Part shown: positions 50,500-59,126 of the stretch, piece by piece
How positions within the stretch are numbered: the first letter of the stretch is position 1
Layout: each line of letters starts with the position of its first letter
DNA from: Bacillota bacterium
GTDB lineage: Bacteria > Bacillota_I > Bacilli_A > ML615J-28 > CAG-698
Direction of reading: 5' to 3'
NCBI GenBank assembly: GCA_016280895.1
Contig: JAEEHM010000093.1
Span: 38,750 to 102,749 of the forward strand
DNA length: 64,000 nucleotides
Translations under genes and position numbers: made by a program
Notes under the pieces: model-generated
The model's database searches: none
Told to the model about the DNA's origin: nothing
The model's input: the letters and a program-made list of their open reading frames with translations, nothing else

Positions 50500-50799
50500 A
50501 TGAAAGATTTAAAAGAATTAAGAGAAAAGAATGGATTTACACAAGAACAAATCGCTGCATACCTCGGATTGGATCAAAGTTTAATCGCAAAATATGAATC
50601 AGGAGATAGGCATATCAAGCTAATTCATATTAACAAACTAAGTGCATTATATGGTTGTGACATTTTAGATGATAATAGTAAAGAAATCAAAATTGCTTTT
50701 AGATCTTCTAAAGCTCTAACTAGCCAAGACTTAGTTTCGCTTGCAGAAATAAAAAAAATAGCTTTAAACTTACGAATGATGGAGGAAATAAATGGCTAA
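50500..50799 (+). CDS. XRE-family helix-turn-helix regulator
   Basis: 99 residues. LKELREKNGFTQEQIAAYLG then DQSLIAKYESGDRHIKL is a classic Cro/CI-type helix-turn-helix (about residues 3-37). The C-terminal 40 residues lack a known domain. GTGAGGAGAGGA sets the start. It overlaps the ImmA-like gene by 8 bases and probably autoregulates the three-gene operon as the antitoxin or repressor component. Confidence 0.88.
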   Translation: MKDLKELREKNGFTQEQIAAYLGLDQSLIAKYESGDRHIKLIHINKLSALYGCDILDDNSKEIKIAFRSSKALTSQDLVSLAEIKKIALNLRMMEEING

Positions 50800-51535
50800 A
50801 TTAGATTATAGATTAATATCTTTTCATGCATATGAAACAAGAAAAAAACTAGGTGCGGATGAGAATAGTCCAATTGACATTGAAGATTTAGTTTTAAGTA
50901 ACACTGATTATACTCTAATCTATAAGCCTATGAGTGAAAATATAAGTGGTTTATGTATAAAAGAGGGAAATAATAAGATTATAGCTATAAATTCTAATTC
51001 TAGTAAAGGTAGACAAAGATTTACAATAGCACATGAATTATGTTACTTATATTATCATGATGATGGTATTTATATTTGTTCATCAAAAATAGATGATGAA
51101 AAAGCAAATGATTGTGAAAGAGAAGCGGACTTATTTGCGTCATACTTTTTAGCCCCTGAAAGTGCTTTTTATTCAGATTATATGATGCTTGCAAATTCTA
51201 AAAATGATTTGGAGCATATTTGTATAAAACTTGAACAAAAATATGGATTGAGTCATATGGCCACATTAATTCGACTCAAGATGAGCAAATTGATAAATGA
51301 AAGAGAATACATTAAAGCACAAACAAGTCCTATTAAATTGGCAAATAGTTTAGGATATTCTACAGATTTATATTTGTCAACAAAGAAAAACACTACAATG
51401 GGAAGATACATTTCTTTGGCAAAGGAATTATTGGACAAAGATAGAATATCTATCGCTAGGTATCAAAGTTTATTGCTGGATGGCAATCGCCAAGATTTAG
51501 TAGCTGGAGATGATCTTAATGCAGAAATTGACTAA
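50792..51535 (+). CDS. ImmA/IrrE-like protein with altered zinc motif
   Basis: 247 residues of the COG2856 family. FTIAHELCYLYYHDDG near residue 75 sits where HExxH is expected, but the second His is Tyr (HELCY; codon TAC where CAC would restore it), while EREADLFASYFLAPE near 113 keeps the third ligand region. The protein may be an inactive peptidase, use another His (YYH), or bind zinc differently. ImmA peptidases cleave XRE-type repressors, matching its neighbour. It overlaps the PIN gene at its end. Confidence 0.82.
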   Translation: MAKLDYRLISFHAYETRKKLGADENSPIDIEDLVLSNTDYTLIYKPMSENISGLCIKEGNNKIIAINSNSSKGRQRFTIAHELCYLYYHDDGIYICSSKIDDEKANDCEREADLFASYFLAPESAFYSDYMMLANSKNDLEHICIKLEQKYGLSHMATLIRLKMSKLINEREYIKAQTSPIKLANSLGYSTDLYLSTKKNTTMGRYISLAKELLDKDRISIARYQSLLLDGNRQDLVAGDDLNAEID

Positions 51536-52055
51536 TTGCGTTTTCTTTGATACAGATTGTCTAAGTTCATTTTTAAAAATTGACAGAGAGGATATATTTT
51601 TAAAATTAATAAAAGGGAAGATAGTTATTCCTGATAATGTTTATAGCGAACTTCTACAACATGACAAGTTATCAGTAAAAATTGATAAGTTATTACAAGA
51701 AGAAAAGGTAGAAACAATGTCTTTATACTTAGATGATATGACATTTAATTATTATCAGGAAATGACAAGTCCAAAATCTAAAAAAATTATTGGAGCAGGA
51801 GAAGCAGAAGCCATTGCTCTTTGTAAAGCTAATAATGGAATTCTTGCAAGTAACAATATAAGAGATGTTAGTTTTTATGTTAAAAAATATGAAATTAAAC
51901 ACGTAACAACAGCAGATATTTTATATGAAGCAATTCAAGAAGGAATTATAAACAGCGAAGAGGCTAACGCAATATGGAAACTAATGATTAATAAAAGAAT
52001 AATGCTTCCATCACAATCTTTTGATGATTATTTTGATAATCAAACATCACTTTAG
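51519..52055 (+). CDS. PIN-domain protein, predicted RNase toxin
   Basis: 178 residues from ATG 51519 (GGAG nine bases upstream; ATG 51510 is an alternative). CVFFDTDCLSSFLKID at the start, GAGEAEAIALCKANNG near 88 and ILASNNIRDVSFYV near 105 give the acidic D...E...D positions of PIN ribonucleases. With the XRE and ImmA-like genes it forms a three-gene toxin-antitoxin-like module between rpe and the transhydrogenase operon. It shares a bidirectional terminator with pntB. Confidence 0.78.
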   Translation: MQKLTNCVFFDTDCLSSFLKIDREDIFLKLIKGKIVIPDNVYSELLQHDKLSVKIDKLLQEEKVETMSLYLDDMTFNYYQEMTSPKSKKIIGAGEAEAIALCKANNGILASNNIRDVSFYVKKYEIKHVTTADILYEAIQEGIINSEEANAIWKLMINKRIMLPSQSFDDYFDNQTSL

Positions 52056-52073
52056 ATATTAAATCTATTATAG

Positions 52074-52109
52074 AAAAAGGTAAGAGCTTAATTCAACTCT
52101 TACCTTTTT
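52074..52109. terminator. Bidirectional terminator between the PIN gene and pntB
   Basis: AAAAAGGTAAGAG pairs with CTCTTACCTTTTT, with A and T runs on both flanks of the stem, serving both converging transcripts. Confidence 0.85.
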
Positions 52110-52112
52110 ATA

Positions 52113-53687
52113 TTAATTTTTCTTTAATTCATCAAGTGCTTGTTGTAATGTATCACTGGCATTTCCTAAGAAAATATGCACACCATTCTTTCTTTCATAG
52201 ATTGGATTATCTACACCGGCATAACCTGGTTTAGTATCATAATTAAAGATATATATTTCTTTCGCATCATTTACAGAAAGTACAGGCATACCATAAATTG
52301 GTGTACCAACAGCAGTGTTAGCTGCAGGGTTTAATACGTCATTAGCACCAACTACGATAACAGCATCACAAGTTTTGAAATCAGCATCAATATCACTCAT
52401 TTCAAATAAATCTTCATAATCAACATCAGCTTCACATAGAAGTACATTCATATGTCCTGGCATTCTTCCAGCAACAGGATGGATTGCGTAACGTACTTTA
52501 GCACCATTTGAAACTAAATAGTTAGCTAGTTCTTTAACAAGATGTTGAGCTTGAGCGATTGCCATACCATATCCAGGGACAATGATGACATCTTTCGCAT
52601 TTCTTAATGCTGCAAATTCATCTTTTTCTTCTTGTGATTCAACTTCTTGATTAGGAACTTCATTAGAAGAAACATCGTTAGATGTTTGTGCTTCTTCAGA
52701 AGTTTGTACTTCGTTAGATGTTTGTGCTTCTTCAATTTTTTCTTCACTTGTTTCTGCTTCAAGTGCAGGTGCTGCATCTTGAGTTTTCTTAGCTTTTCCA
52801 AGTAAGATATCAATTAAGCTTCTGTTGATTGCTTTACACATGATTTGTGTTAAGATTAAGCCACTTGCACCAACAATTCCACCGATTGCAACAAGTAAAA
52901 TATCATATAATGCAAGACCAGCGATAGCACCAGCTACACCACTAAAGCTATTTAGTAGTGATATTGTGATTGGCATATCAGCTCCACCAACACGGATAGA
53001 GAAGACAAGACCAAATAATGTTGATACTACAACATTTAAAAGAAGTAGAATCCATAAATATTTAATACTCATCAGGCAAGTTGGTACTAAAATACCAGAA
53101 AGTGCCACTAAAGCTATAGTTAAAACTAGAAGCACAATAGTAAGTACTTGATGTCCTTTTAACACAATTTGCTTTTGCGGTAAAATACGATGTAATTTAC
53201 CAGCTGCAATTAAACTACCTGATAAGGTAATCATACCAACTGAAATTGCTAAAGCAGCAGTAGTAAGTGCAAAGGCACCACTTGAAAACATTGGTGATTT
53301 TCCAGCTAGAGCTAGTGTTGTAATACCAACAATTGCGGATGCTGCACCACCTAAGCCATTAAGTAAGGCGACAAGCTGTGGCATTTCGATCATTTTTACT
53401 TTTTTACTTAACACAATTCCAATTACTGAACCAAGTGCAAGTGCTAAAAAGATAATTACAATACCTAATATTAATGAATTAGTATCTCGATTAAAATCAA
53501 ATACACCACTATGAATTAACACAAGAATAATTCCTGCAAGTAATGCAATAGCCGATAAGCCATTTCCTAAACGGGCTTTTTTAACTCTACTTAAAAGGAA
53601 TATTCCAAATAAGACCATACAAATTAGTACAGCACTAATAATTAAATAAATGATATCAGAAGTAGAGAGGTTTTTAAAATCCATCAT
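52113..53687 (-). CDS. pntB: NAD(P) transhydrogenase subunit beta
   Basis: 524 residues. About eight or nine membrane segments (1-275) form domain II; VPGYGMAIAQAQHLVKELAN, IHPVAGRMPGHMNVLLCEA and VVGANDVLNPAANT form the NADP-binding domain III. PntB is usually about 460 residues; the extra length is an acidic, repetitive linker (TSEEAQTSNDVSSNEVPNQE, about 310-350) between domains II and III. With PntAA and PntAB it couples proton entry to NADPH formation. It overlaps pntAB by one base. Confidence 0.93.
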   Translation of the reverse strand: MMDFKNLSTSDIIYLIISAVLICMVLFGIFLLSRVKKARLGNGLSAIALLAGIILVLIHSGVFDFNRDTNSLILGIVIIFLALALGSVIGIVLSKKVKMIEMPQLVALLNGLGGAASAIVGITTLALAGKSPMFSSGAFALTTAALAISVGMITLSGSLIAAGKLHRILPQKQIVLKGHQVLTIVLLVLTIALVALSGILVPTCLMSIKYLWILLLLNVVVSTLFGLVFSIRVGGADMPITISLLNSFSGVAGAIAGLALYDILLVAIGGIVGASGLILTQIMCKAINRSLIDILLGKAKKTQDAAPALEAETSEEKIEEAQTSNEVQTSEEAQTSNDVSSNEVPNQEVESQEEKDEFAALRNAKDVIIVPGYGMAIAQAQHLVKELANYLVSNGAKVRYAIHPVAGRMPGHMNVLLCEADVDYEDLFEMSDIDADFKTCDAVIVVGANDVLNPAANTAVGTPIYGMPVLSVNDAKEIYIFNYDTKPGYAGVDNPIYERKNGVHIFLGNASDTLQQALDELKKN

Positions 53688-54001
53688 TATTCTTCACTCT
53701 TATCCTTCTTTTTCACAATCATTTTCAACATTCTATCAGTTATCGCAAAGCCACCAACAACATTGATTGTTGCAAGTGCAATTGCGATAAAGCCAAAGAT
53801 TAAACCAAAGATCTTGTCACCATTATTAAATAATATTACAGCACCAGCAGTTGCTGCAATAGCACCTAATACTGTTACACCACTTAGTGCGTTCATTCCT
53901 GACATTAATGGTGTATGAAGTAGACTTGGTACATTATTAATTAAGATGTAACCAACTATTGTTGCTACAATAAATATGGAAATTAAGATAATTTCAGTCA
54001 T
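53687..54001 (-). CDS. pntAB: NAD(P) transhydrogenase subunit alpha part 2
   Basis: 104 residues with three hydrophobic segments, including NNVPSLLHTPLMSGMNALSG, the conserved PntAB segment that supplies part of the proton channel. Reverse-strand order pntAA-pntAB-pntB, with a one-base overlap to pntB, is the usual three-gene form. Confidence 0.93.
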   Translation of the reverse strand: MTEIILISIFIVATIVGYILINNVPSLLHTPLMSGMNALSGVTVLGAIAATAGAVILFNNGDKIFGLIFGFIAIALATINVVGGFAITDRMLKMIVKKKDKSEE

Positions 54002-54054
54002 TTTCTCTCCTTTTTAAAATATGCCGCCACTTTTAATAATGACGGCATGTATTA

Positions 54055-55230
54055 TTATAAGCCCATAGCTTCTCTAGCACCTGCATGAATCAATTTACCA
54101 TCACGGCATACAAGTACACCTTTAACAATTTCATCAGATTCATCAAGTACGATCTTATCGTTTTTAACTAAATATGCAAGTAAGTTATAAATGTTGTTCG
54201 CAAACATTAATGTTGAACTTGTAGGTAACATTCCAGGAATGTTCTTAATACCTTGAAGAACTACACCATGTTTAGTTTCTACAGAACCAAATGGAGTGAT
54301 AGCACAGTTACCACCTTGGTCAATAGAAATATCGACAATTGTAGAACCTGGTCTCATTGATTTAACCATTTCTTCAGTTACAATAACCGGAGCAAGCTTA
54401 CCTTGAAGAAGTGCTGAACAGAAGACGATATCAGCATCAGCAACAGCAGCTGCTAAAGCTTGTCTTTCTTTTTCTAACCATTCATCTGGTAATTTCTTTG
54501 CTTTATATTTTTTAGATTCAGGATCATAGTCACAACCGATTTCTACAGGGACACCAGTATCGACTATTTTTGCACCTAATGACATAGCTTGTTCATTTGC
54601 ATCTGGTCTTAAGTCAGCAGAAAATACCTTAGCACCTAAGCCCTTTGCAGTTGCAACAGCACGTAAACCAGCAACACCAGTACCAATTACTAATGCATTA
54701 CAAGGTTTAATCATACCTGCAGCAGCATTTACAATCATCGGAATGAATTTAGGTAATACATCAGCAGCTAAAATAATACCTTTATAGCCAGCACATGTAC
54801 TCATAGAAGAAAGGGCATCCATATTTTGTGCTCTTGAAATACGAGGAACACCATCTAGTGTTAATGCGATAACACCTTTTGCAGTCATATCCTTAACCAT
54901 TTGATGGTTTACAGGATTAGCTGGGTGAATGAAGGTAATTAGATATTGACCCTTGTGCATCATATCTACTTCATGAAGTCCTAATTTTTCATTAAATAGA
55001 GGTTCTTTAACCTTTAAGATTACATCTGATTTTGCGTAAAGTGCTTTAACATCATCTAAGATTTCAGCTCCAGCCTTTGCGTAATCTTCATCAGGGAAGA
55101 AAGCCCCTACACCAGCACCTTTTTCAAAAAGTACTTTATGGCCATCTTTGACCATTTTTTCAACTGTTGATGGAATAGCCGCAACACGGTCTTCTCCATG
55201 CATGATCTCTTTTGGAATACCAATAATCAT
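54055..55230 (-). CDS. pntAA: NAD(P) transhydrogenase subunit alpha part 1
   Basis: 391 residues. IIGIPKEIMHGEDRVAAIPS at the start and ALVIGTGVAGLRAVATAKGL near 165 are the alanine-dehydrogenase/PNT N-terminal and NAD-binding domains, with GNCAITPFGSVETKHGV near 300. It forms soluble domain I, which binds NADH. GAGCGGAGG precedes the start. AAAACGCTTTTAAAA at 55286-55300, upstream, is a cre-like palindrome. Confidence 0.93.
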   Translation of the reverse strand: MIIGIPKEIMHGEDRVAAIPSTVEKMVKDGHKVLFEKGAGVGAFFPDEDYAKAGAEILDDVKALYAKSDVILKVKEPLFNEKLGLHEVDMMHKGQYLITFIHPANPVNHQMVKDMTAKGVIALTLDGVPRISRAQNMDALSSMSTCAGYKGIILAADVLPKFIPMIVNAAAGMIKPCNALVIGTGVAGLRAVATAKGLGAKVFSADLRPDANEQAMSLGAKIVDTGVPVEIGCDYDPESKKYKAKKLPDEWLEKERQALAAAVADADIVFCSALLQGKLAPVIVTEEMVKSMRPGSTIVDISIDQGGNCAITPFGSVETKHGVVLQGIKNIPGMLPTSSTLMFANNIYNLLAYLVKNDKIVLDESDEIVKGVLVCRDGKLIHAGAREAMGL

Positions 55231-55441
55231 ATTTTTTCCTCCGCTCTTTATATATCCAAAAAATTGTTTTATATAAGCAAAATAAAAACGCTTTTAAAAC
55301 AATATCATTGTATACTAAATATTCTAAAAAGTAAAGAGATTATCAAAAAAAAGTAAACATTCAATAACAATAATTCGTTAATTATATTGCCTGTATTTAT
55401 CTGCTATGGTATAATGAAAGATGTGAGAAGAGGATGAAAAT
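55231..55441. other. Divergent intergenic region between pntAA and alr
   Basis: It holds the reverse promoter area of the pnt operon, with a cre-like AAAACGCTTTTAAAA near 55286-55300, and the forward alr promoter (GGTATAATGAAAG gives a TATAAT near 55410). Nothing else is evident. Confidence 0.5.
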
Positions 55442-56566
55442 ATGGAACTATTAGATATTCAAAAAAGAGTCTATGCTGAGATTGATTTAAACGCATTAGA
55501 ATATAATTATAATAGTTTTGAAAAACCCCTATGTGTAGTGGTAAAAGCTGATGCATATGGACATGGTAGTAAAATGATTAGTAGCTTCTTAGAAGAAATA
55601 GGTGCTAATTATTTTGCAGTTTCTAATATTGAAGAAGCACTTGAACTTAGAAATGCCGGCATTAAAGCTACTATTTTAATATTAGGTTACACAAATCCAA
55701 CAGGAGCTAATATTCTTGCATCTAATAATATTGAACAATGCGTTTATTCTTATGAATATGCTAAAGAATTAAATGAATATGCTAAAAAAGAAGATGTGAA
55801 AATAAAGGTTCACATTAAAATTGATACAGGTATGGGTAGATTAGGTTTTCAAGTTCATGATAATCACAACGAAATTGAAGATGCATATCGCTCATGTGAG
55901 ATGTCAAATCTAATACCATATGGTATATTTACCCATTTTTCTAAGGCTGATGAAGGTATAAATGATTATACCCTTCAACAATTCAAATACTTCAATTATT
56001 CAATCAATTATTTAGAAGAAAAAGGAATAAAATTTAAATATAAGCACTGTGATAATTCAGCAGCCTTATTAGATTATAAGGATACAAGGCTTGATATGGG
56101 AAGATTAGGTATCTCGCTATATGGAATTAACCCAAGCCCTAATAAACATGGTTTAAAGAACGTGTTAACATTAAAATCACTTGTTAGCCATGTAAAAAGG
56201 ATCAAAAAAGGTGATTACATATCCTACAATTGTAAGTTTCAAGCAAGTGAGGATATGTTGGTAGCCACAATCCCTGTTGGCTATGCTGATGGAATCATGA
56301 GGTCATCTACGGGCTTTTATGTTTTAATCAATAATAAAAAATGTGCAATCATCGGTACTATTTGTATGGACCAAATGATGGTTAAAACTGAAGATGCTGA
56401 AGTAGGTGATGAGGTCATTATATATGGAAGTGGCATTGATATTAAGGATGCAGCCTTATATAATCACACAATCGCATATACTTTACTTTGCGCAATATCA
56501 CGACGTGTCCCAAGAGTTTATAAATACAATGGAGAAATAATATCAATACGCGATGAATTATTATAA
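55442..56566 (+). CDS. alr: Alanine racemase
   Basis: 374 residues. CVVVKADAYGHGSKMISSFL has the PLP lysine (about residue 37), IDTGMGRLGF the barrel motif, and GYADGIMRSSTGFYVLINNK with TICMDQMMVKTEDAEVGDEV the C-terminal domain. It makes D-alanine for peptidoglycan. It is preceded by its own promoter and followed by a terminator. Confidence 0.95.
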   Translation: MELLDIQKRVYAEIDLNALEYNYNSFEKPLCVVVKADAYGHGSKMISSFLEEIGANYFAVSNIEEALELRNAGIKATILILGYTNPTGANILASNNIEQCVYSYEYAKELNEYAKKEDVKIKVHIKIDTGMGRLGFQVHDNHNEIEDAYRSCEMSNLIPYGIFTHFSKADEGINDYTLQQFKYFNYSINYLEEKGIKFKYKHCDNSAALLDYKDTRLDMGRLGISLYGINPSPNKHGLKNVLTLKSLVSHVKRIKKGDYISYNCKFQASEDMLVATIPVGYADGIMRSSTGFYVLINNKKCAIIGTICMDQMMVKTEDAEVGDEVIIYGSGIDIKDAALYNHTIAYTLLCAISRRVPRVYKYNGEIISIRDELL

Positions 56567-56572
56567 ACAAAG

Positions 56573-56597
56573 CACCTTTTAAAAGGTGTTTTCTTTA
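56573..56597 (+). terminator. alr terminator
   Basis: CACCTTTT-AAAAGGTG followed by TTTTCTTT; the stem has almost no loop, so its strength is uncertain. Confidence 0.65.
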
Positions 56598-56651
56598 TGA
56601 AAAATGATGATTACTCTTTAAAAAATATAATAAATGTATTATAATAATTAT

Positions 56652-57614
56652 ATGGAAGTAATTAATTTAGAAAAATTTAAAAACTGTGATTTATCTTTAT
56701 ATTTAGGACTAGAAAAATATGCCATTAATAATATAAAAGATGATTGCTTTTTTATTTGGGATATTAATAAATCAATAATAATTGGGAAAAATCAATTATT
56801 AGAAGCTGAAGTAAATGTAGAAAAAGCACTAAAAGAAGGCTATAAAATATATAGACGACCTAGTGGTGGTGGTGCTATCTGTGCAGATGAGAATTGTTTC
56901 ATGTTTACATTTATATCATCCTATCAATCAAAGGATGAAATGTATAAGAATTATTTAAATATAATCATAAATGCTTTAAAAAAGCTAAATATCGATGTAT
57001 ATTTATCGGGAAGAAATGATTTAATGTTTAAGAATAAGAAATTTTCTGGAAATGCTATCTATTATGAAAATAATAGATGTATTCTTCATGGAACATTCTT
57101 ATATAATTCCAATCTTGATTTACTTGTTGATATATTAAACCCCAGCAATGATAAACTAATTAGTAAGGGCATCCAATCTGTAAAAGAAAGAGTAATAAAT
57201 ATTGCACCTTACATTAATCTAAGCAAGGATGAATTAATCCATTATTTAAATAATAATATTGATGATAATGTAAAGATGTATTATTTAAATGATGAAGAAT
57301 TAAAGAAAGTTTATAAATTAAAAGAAGAATTTGAAGATAAGGAATATATATATAAAAAGAATATACCTTTCACATATAAAAATAAATATCGATTTCCATG
57401 TGGAGAAATTAATATCTTTATTGATGTAACTAGAGGTAAAATAAAAAATATCAATTTAATTGGTGATTTCTTTCAATTAAAGGATCTACAAGCCTTATAT
57501 GATAAATATTTAAATAAAGATTACAAAGATATCAAGTTAATTAATGAGTTTATTAATATTGAAGAATATATCTTAGGATTAAGTAAAGAAGAATACAATA
57601 GATTATTTATTTAG
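56652..57614 (+). CDS. lplA: Lipoate-protein ligase A
   Basis: 320 residues from ATG 56652; the track start 56634 would place MYYNNY within the TATAAT-rich promoter. YRRPSGGGAICADENCFMFT near residue 65 is the RRxSGGGAV lipoate-binding motif, NDLMFKNKKFSGNA near 122 holds the catalytic Lys, and a C-terminal accessory domain is present. It attaches lipoate to GcvH. No clear ribosome binding site is visible, so the mRNA may be nearly leaderless. It heads the glycine cleavage cluster. Confidence 0.85.
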   Translation: MEVINLEKFKNCDLSLYLGLEKYAINNIKDDCFFIWDINKSIIIGKNQLLEAEVNVEKALKEGYKIYRRPSGGGAICADENCFMFTFISSYQSKDEMYKNYLNIIINALKKLNIDVYLSGRNDLMFKNKKFSGNAIYYENNRCILHGTFLYNSNLDLLVDILNPSNDKLISKGIQSVKERVINIAPYINLSKDELIHYLNNNIDDNVKMYYLNDEELKKVYKLKEEFEDKEYIYKKNIPFTYKNKYRFPCGEINIFIDVTRGKIKNINLIGDFFQLKDLQALYDKYLNKDYKDIKLINEFINIEEYILGLSKEEYNRLFI

Positions 57615-57622
57615 GAGGAGAA

Positions 57623-58729
57623 ATGGAAGCTAAAAAAACAATTCTTTATGATAGACATTTAAAATATAATGCGAAGATGGTTGAATTTGGTGGTTTCTTA
57701 ATGCCAATTGAATACAATTATCTAAGTGAAAATGGTCTTTCTTTTGAACATATGGCAGTAAGATGTGACTGTGGTCTATTTGATGTTTCACATATGGGTG
57801 AAATCTATGTAAGTGGTAAATATACAATGAAGTATCTAAATTACATGATTACATCTAATATTGAAAAAGCACCATGTAATAGATTGACATATGGTCTATT
57901 CTGTATGGAAGATGGCTGTGTAGTTGATGATTTAATGGTATATAAATATACAGATGATTATGTATTATTAGTTGTTAATGCATCAAATGTCGATAAAGAC
58001 TTTGAATGGTTAATATCTCATAAAGGAAATTTCGATGTTAAAATTGAAAATAAGAGTGCATCAATTGGTCAAATTGCGTTACAAGGACCTAATGCGATTA
58101 AAGTACTTCAAAATCTAACAAAATTTGATCTTTCAAGCTTTAGCCAAATGGAATTTAAAGAAATTGAAATATTAAATAAAAAGATGTTAGTATCACGTAG
58201 TGGTTATACAGGTGAAGATGGATTTGAAATCTATGGTAAAAATGAAGATATCATTGATTTATTTGATTGTTTAGTTGAAAAATATAAGGTGAGATTATGT
58301 GGCCTAGGCTGTCGTGATACCTTAAGATTTGAAGCATCTATGCCACTATATGGACATGAAATTAGTGATAGTATCAAACCAGTTGAGGCTTGTTTGAATT
58401 ATGCTATTGCTTATGACAAAGATTTCATTGGTAAAGATGCGCTTCTTTACACCAAAGAACATTTAACAAGAAAATTAGTTGGAATTGAATTAATTGACCG
58501 TGGTATCGCAAGAGCAGGCTATGAGCTTGTTGATATCAACACAAATGAACCAATTGGTTTTATCACAACTGGTTATTTAATTCCAAATCATACTGAAGCC
58601 TTAGCTTTAGGCTTTGTTGATATAAAATATGCGAAAATGAATACAATTATTGGCATTAAGATTCGTCACAATATTGTGAAAGCAAAAATACGTGATCGTA
58701 AATTCATGATAAAAAAATATGTAAAGTAG
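57623..58729 (+). CDS. gcvT: Glycine cleavage T protein, aminomethyltransferase
   Basis: 368 residues. GGFLMPIEYNYLSENGLSFE, VRCDCGLFDVSHMGEIYVSG, SRSGYTGEDGFEIYG near 193 and CRDTLRFEASMPLYGHEI near 230 are GcvT motifs for tetrahydrofolate binding and catalysis. It releases ammonia and forms 5,10-methylene-THF from the lipoyl-bound aminomethyl group. AGGAGG sets the start, 8 bases after lplA. Confidence 0.95.
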   Translation: MEAKKTILYDRHLKYNAKMVEFGGFLMPIEYNYLSENGLSFEHMAVRCDCGLFDVSHMGEIYVSGKYTMKYLNYMITSNIEKAPCNRLTYGLFCMEDGCVVDDLMVYKYTDDYVLLVVNASNVDKDFEWLISHKGNFDVKIENKSASIGQIALQGPNAIKVLQNLTKFDLSSFSQMEFKEIEILNKKMLVSRSGYTGEDGFEIYGKNEDIIDLFDCLVEKYKVRLCGLGCRDTLRFEASMPLYGHEISDSIKPVEACLNYAIAYDKDFIGKDALLYTKEHLTRKLVGIELIDRGIARAGYELVDINTNEPIGFITTGYLIPNHTEALALGFVDIKYAKMNTIIGIKIRHNIVKAKIRDRKFMIKKYVK

Positions 58730-58743
58730 AAGGAGAATAAAAA

Positions 58744-59118
58744 ATGAGTAAGATTTTAGAAGGTTTGTTATACAGTGAAACACATGAATGGGTTAAAGTA
58801 GAAGGTAATATTGCTACTGTTGGTGTTAGTGATTATGCTCAAGAGAGCTTAGGAAGCGTCGTATATGTTGAAGGATTCCAAGATGCAGATGTAGCACAAG
58901 GTGAAGAATGTGGTGCTATTGAATCTGTAAAGGCTGCAAGTGACATTATGGCACCTGTAAGTGGAAAAGTAATTGAAGTCAACAATGAAGTATTAGATAA
59001 TCCTGAACTTATCAATAATGATCCATATGCTAATTGGATTTTAAAGATTGAAATGAGTGATGAAGCTGAGCTTAATAATTTATTAGATGCAACAAAATAT
59101 CAAAGTATTTGTAAATAG
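58744..59118 (+). CDS. gcvH: Glycine cleavage H protein
   Basis: 124 residues. GAIESVKAASDIMAPVSGKV holds the lipoylated Lys (about residue 63) in the usual ESVKAxSDI context. It shuttles the aminomethyl group among the P, T and L proteins. AGAAGGAG precedes the start. Confidence 0.95.
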   Translation: MSKILEGLLYSETHEWVKVEGNIATVGVSDYAQESLGSVVYVEGFQDADVAQGEECGAIESVKAASDIMAPVSGKVIEVNNEVLDNPELINNDPYANWILKIEMSDEAELNNLLDATKYQSICK

Positions 59119-59126
59119 GTATAAAT

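Noticed and set aside
52604-53151. ORFs at 52604-52813 (-) and 52825-53151 (+) within pntB
   Set aside because: The first is a frame shadow of the repetitive linker and the second an antisense shadow. Both have skewed composition and no start signals.
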